A program made the position numbers and the translations under genes. The notes under the pieces are model-generated. The model worked only from the letters and a program-made list of their open reading frames with translations. It searched no databases and was not told the DNA's origin. A stretch of DNA of 55,857 nucleotides from Clostridiales bacterium S5-A14a (GTDB lineage: Bacteria > Bacillota > Clostridia > Peptostreptococcales > Anaerovoracaceae), in NCBI GenBank assembly GCA_000758905.1, contig JRNA01000018.1, positions 1-55,857 of the forward strand. The letters are read 5' to 3'. Positions 55,794 through 55,857 of the stretch are shown in pieces; position 1 is the first letter of the stretch; each line of letters begins with the position of its first letter.

Positions 55794-55857
55794 TGGGGTA
55801 TATAAGCCCCGTCTCGTGCACTAGCGCACGAGACAATAAAACCACCCGCTATGCGGG
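55794..55857. repeat. IS200/IS605-like foldback end (probable left end), cut by the window
   Basis: Three hairpins follow each other: GGGG..CCCC (55795-55810), a perfect GTCTCGTGC/GCACGAGAC stem (55811-55834), and CCACCCG-CTATG-CGGG... (55842-55857), the last truncated by the window end. The first and third match the two hairpins at the window start in stem sequence but not in loop or spacer. This is compatible with left and right ends of related elements. Confidence 0.5.

Overview
The window looks like a chromosomal segment of a low-GC, anaerobic, amino-acid-using Clostridia-type Firmicute. The evidence is strong AGGAGG-type ribosome binding sites, TTGACA/TATAAT promoters, an S-box (SAM-I) riboswitch in front of metK, a Bce-type peptide-antibiotic resistance module, two NSS sodium:amino-acid symporters, a ctfAB/ato-type CoA transferase, and the clostridial ~640-residue glutamine synthetase. 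Gene style and content fit Peptostreptococcales/Anaerovoracaceae-like bacteria (Mogibacterium or Eubacterium relatives), but the sequence alone cannot fix the genus. No rRNA, tRNA, CRISPR array or phage is visible.

Both ends of the window carry the same kind of foldback DNA: a GGGG..CCCC hairpin followed by a CCACCCG..CGGGTGG hairpin. This resembles IS200/IS605-type element ends, so the window probably is a contig or segment bounded by copies of one repeat. Next to the left end lies ~500 bp of decayed coding sequence.

Region 1 (0.6-2.1 kb) holds a small orphan protein and a FemX-like cell-wall aminoacyltransferase. Region 2 (2.1-7.3 kb) is the most unusual: one operon of a Trp-rich membrane protein (DUF5692-like), the nickel GTPase HypB, a 924-residue multi-[4Fe-4S] flavoprotein and the nickel chaperone HypA, with no hydrogenase or other hyp gene nearby. 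Region 3 (7.4-12.4 kb) has a hot-dog thioesterase, an NhaC antiporter, a doubly broken K+/H+ antiporter pseudogene and the Mg2+ transporter MgtE. Region 4 (12.6-16.3 kb) is a nucleoside-salvage/DNA-repair operon: psuK, psuG, exonuclease III and a phosphoesterase. Region 5 (16.4-23.0 kb) is mostly transport: a YitT-type membrane protein, two NSS transporters and an amino-acid ABC importer whose ATPase lacks ~20 residues.

Region 6 (23.2-32.4 kb) has small membrane proteins, a zinc-ribbon membrane protein, a UPF0182 protein, glutamine synthetase and serS. Region 7 (32.5-41.8 kb) is an envelope block: two MacB-like ATPase-permease fusions, a small membrane protein, an LTA-synthase-family enzyme, a dynamin-like GTPase and a D,D-carboxypeptidase. 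Region 8 (41.9-46.3 kb) has the CoA transferase, an AlaX-type tRNA editing protein, an intergenic region with two perfect DnaA boxes, and an unrecognised 411-residue protein. Region 9 (46.4-51.2 kb) has riboswitch-controlled metK with an ArsB/NhaD-type permease, a hypothetical protein and aspartate kinase. Region 10 (51.2-55.7 kb) is a complete BceRS-BceAB-type two-component/ABC detoxification module.

Most strands run left to right. Exceptions are the antiporter pseudogene with mgtE, the YitT gene, the tRNA-editing gene and the 411-residue gene. Starts were chosen by ribosome binding site, and several are shorter than the longest open frame.
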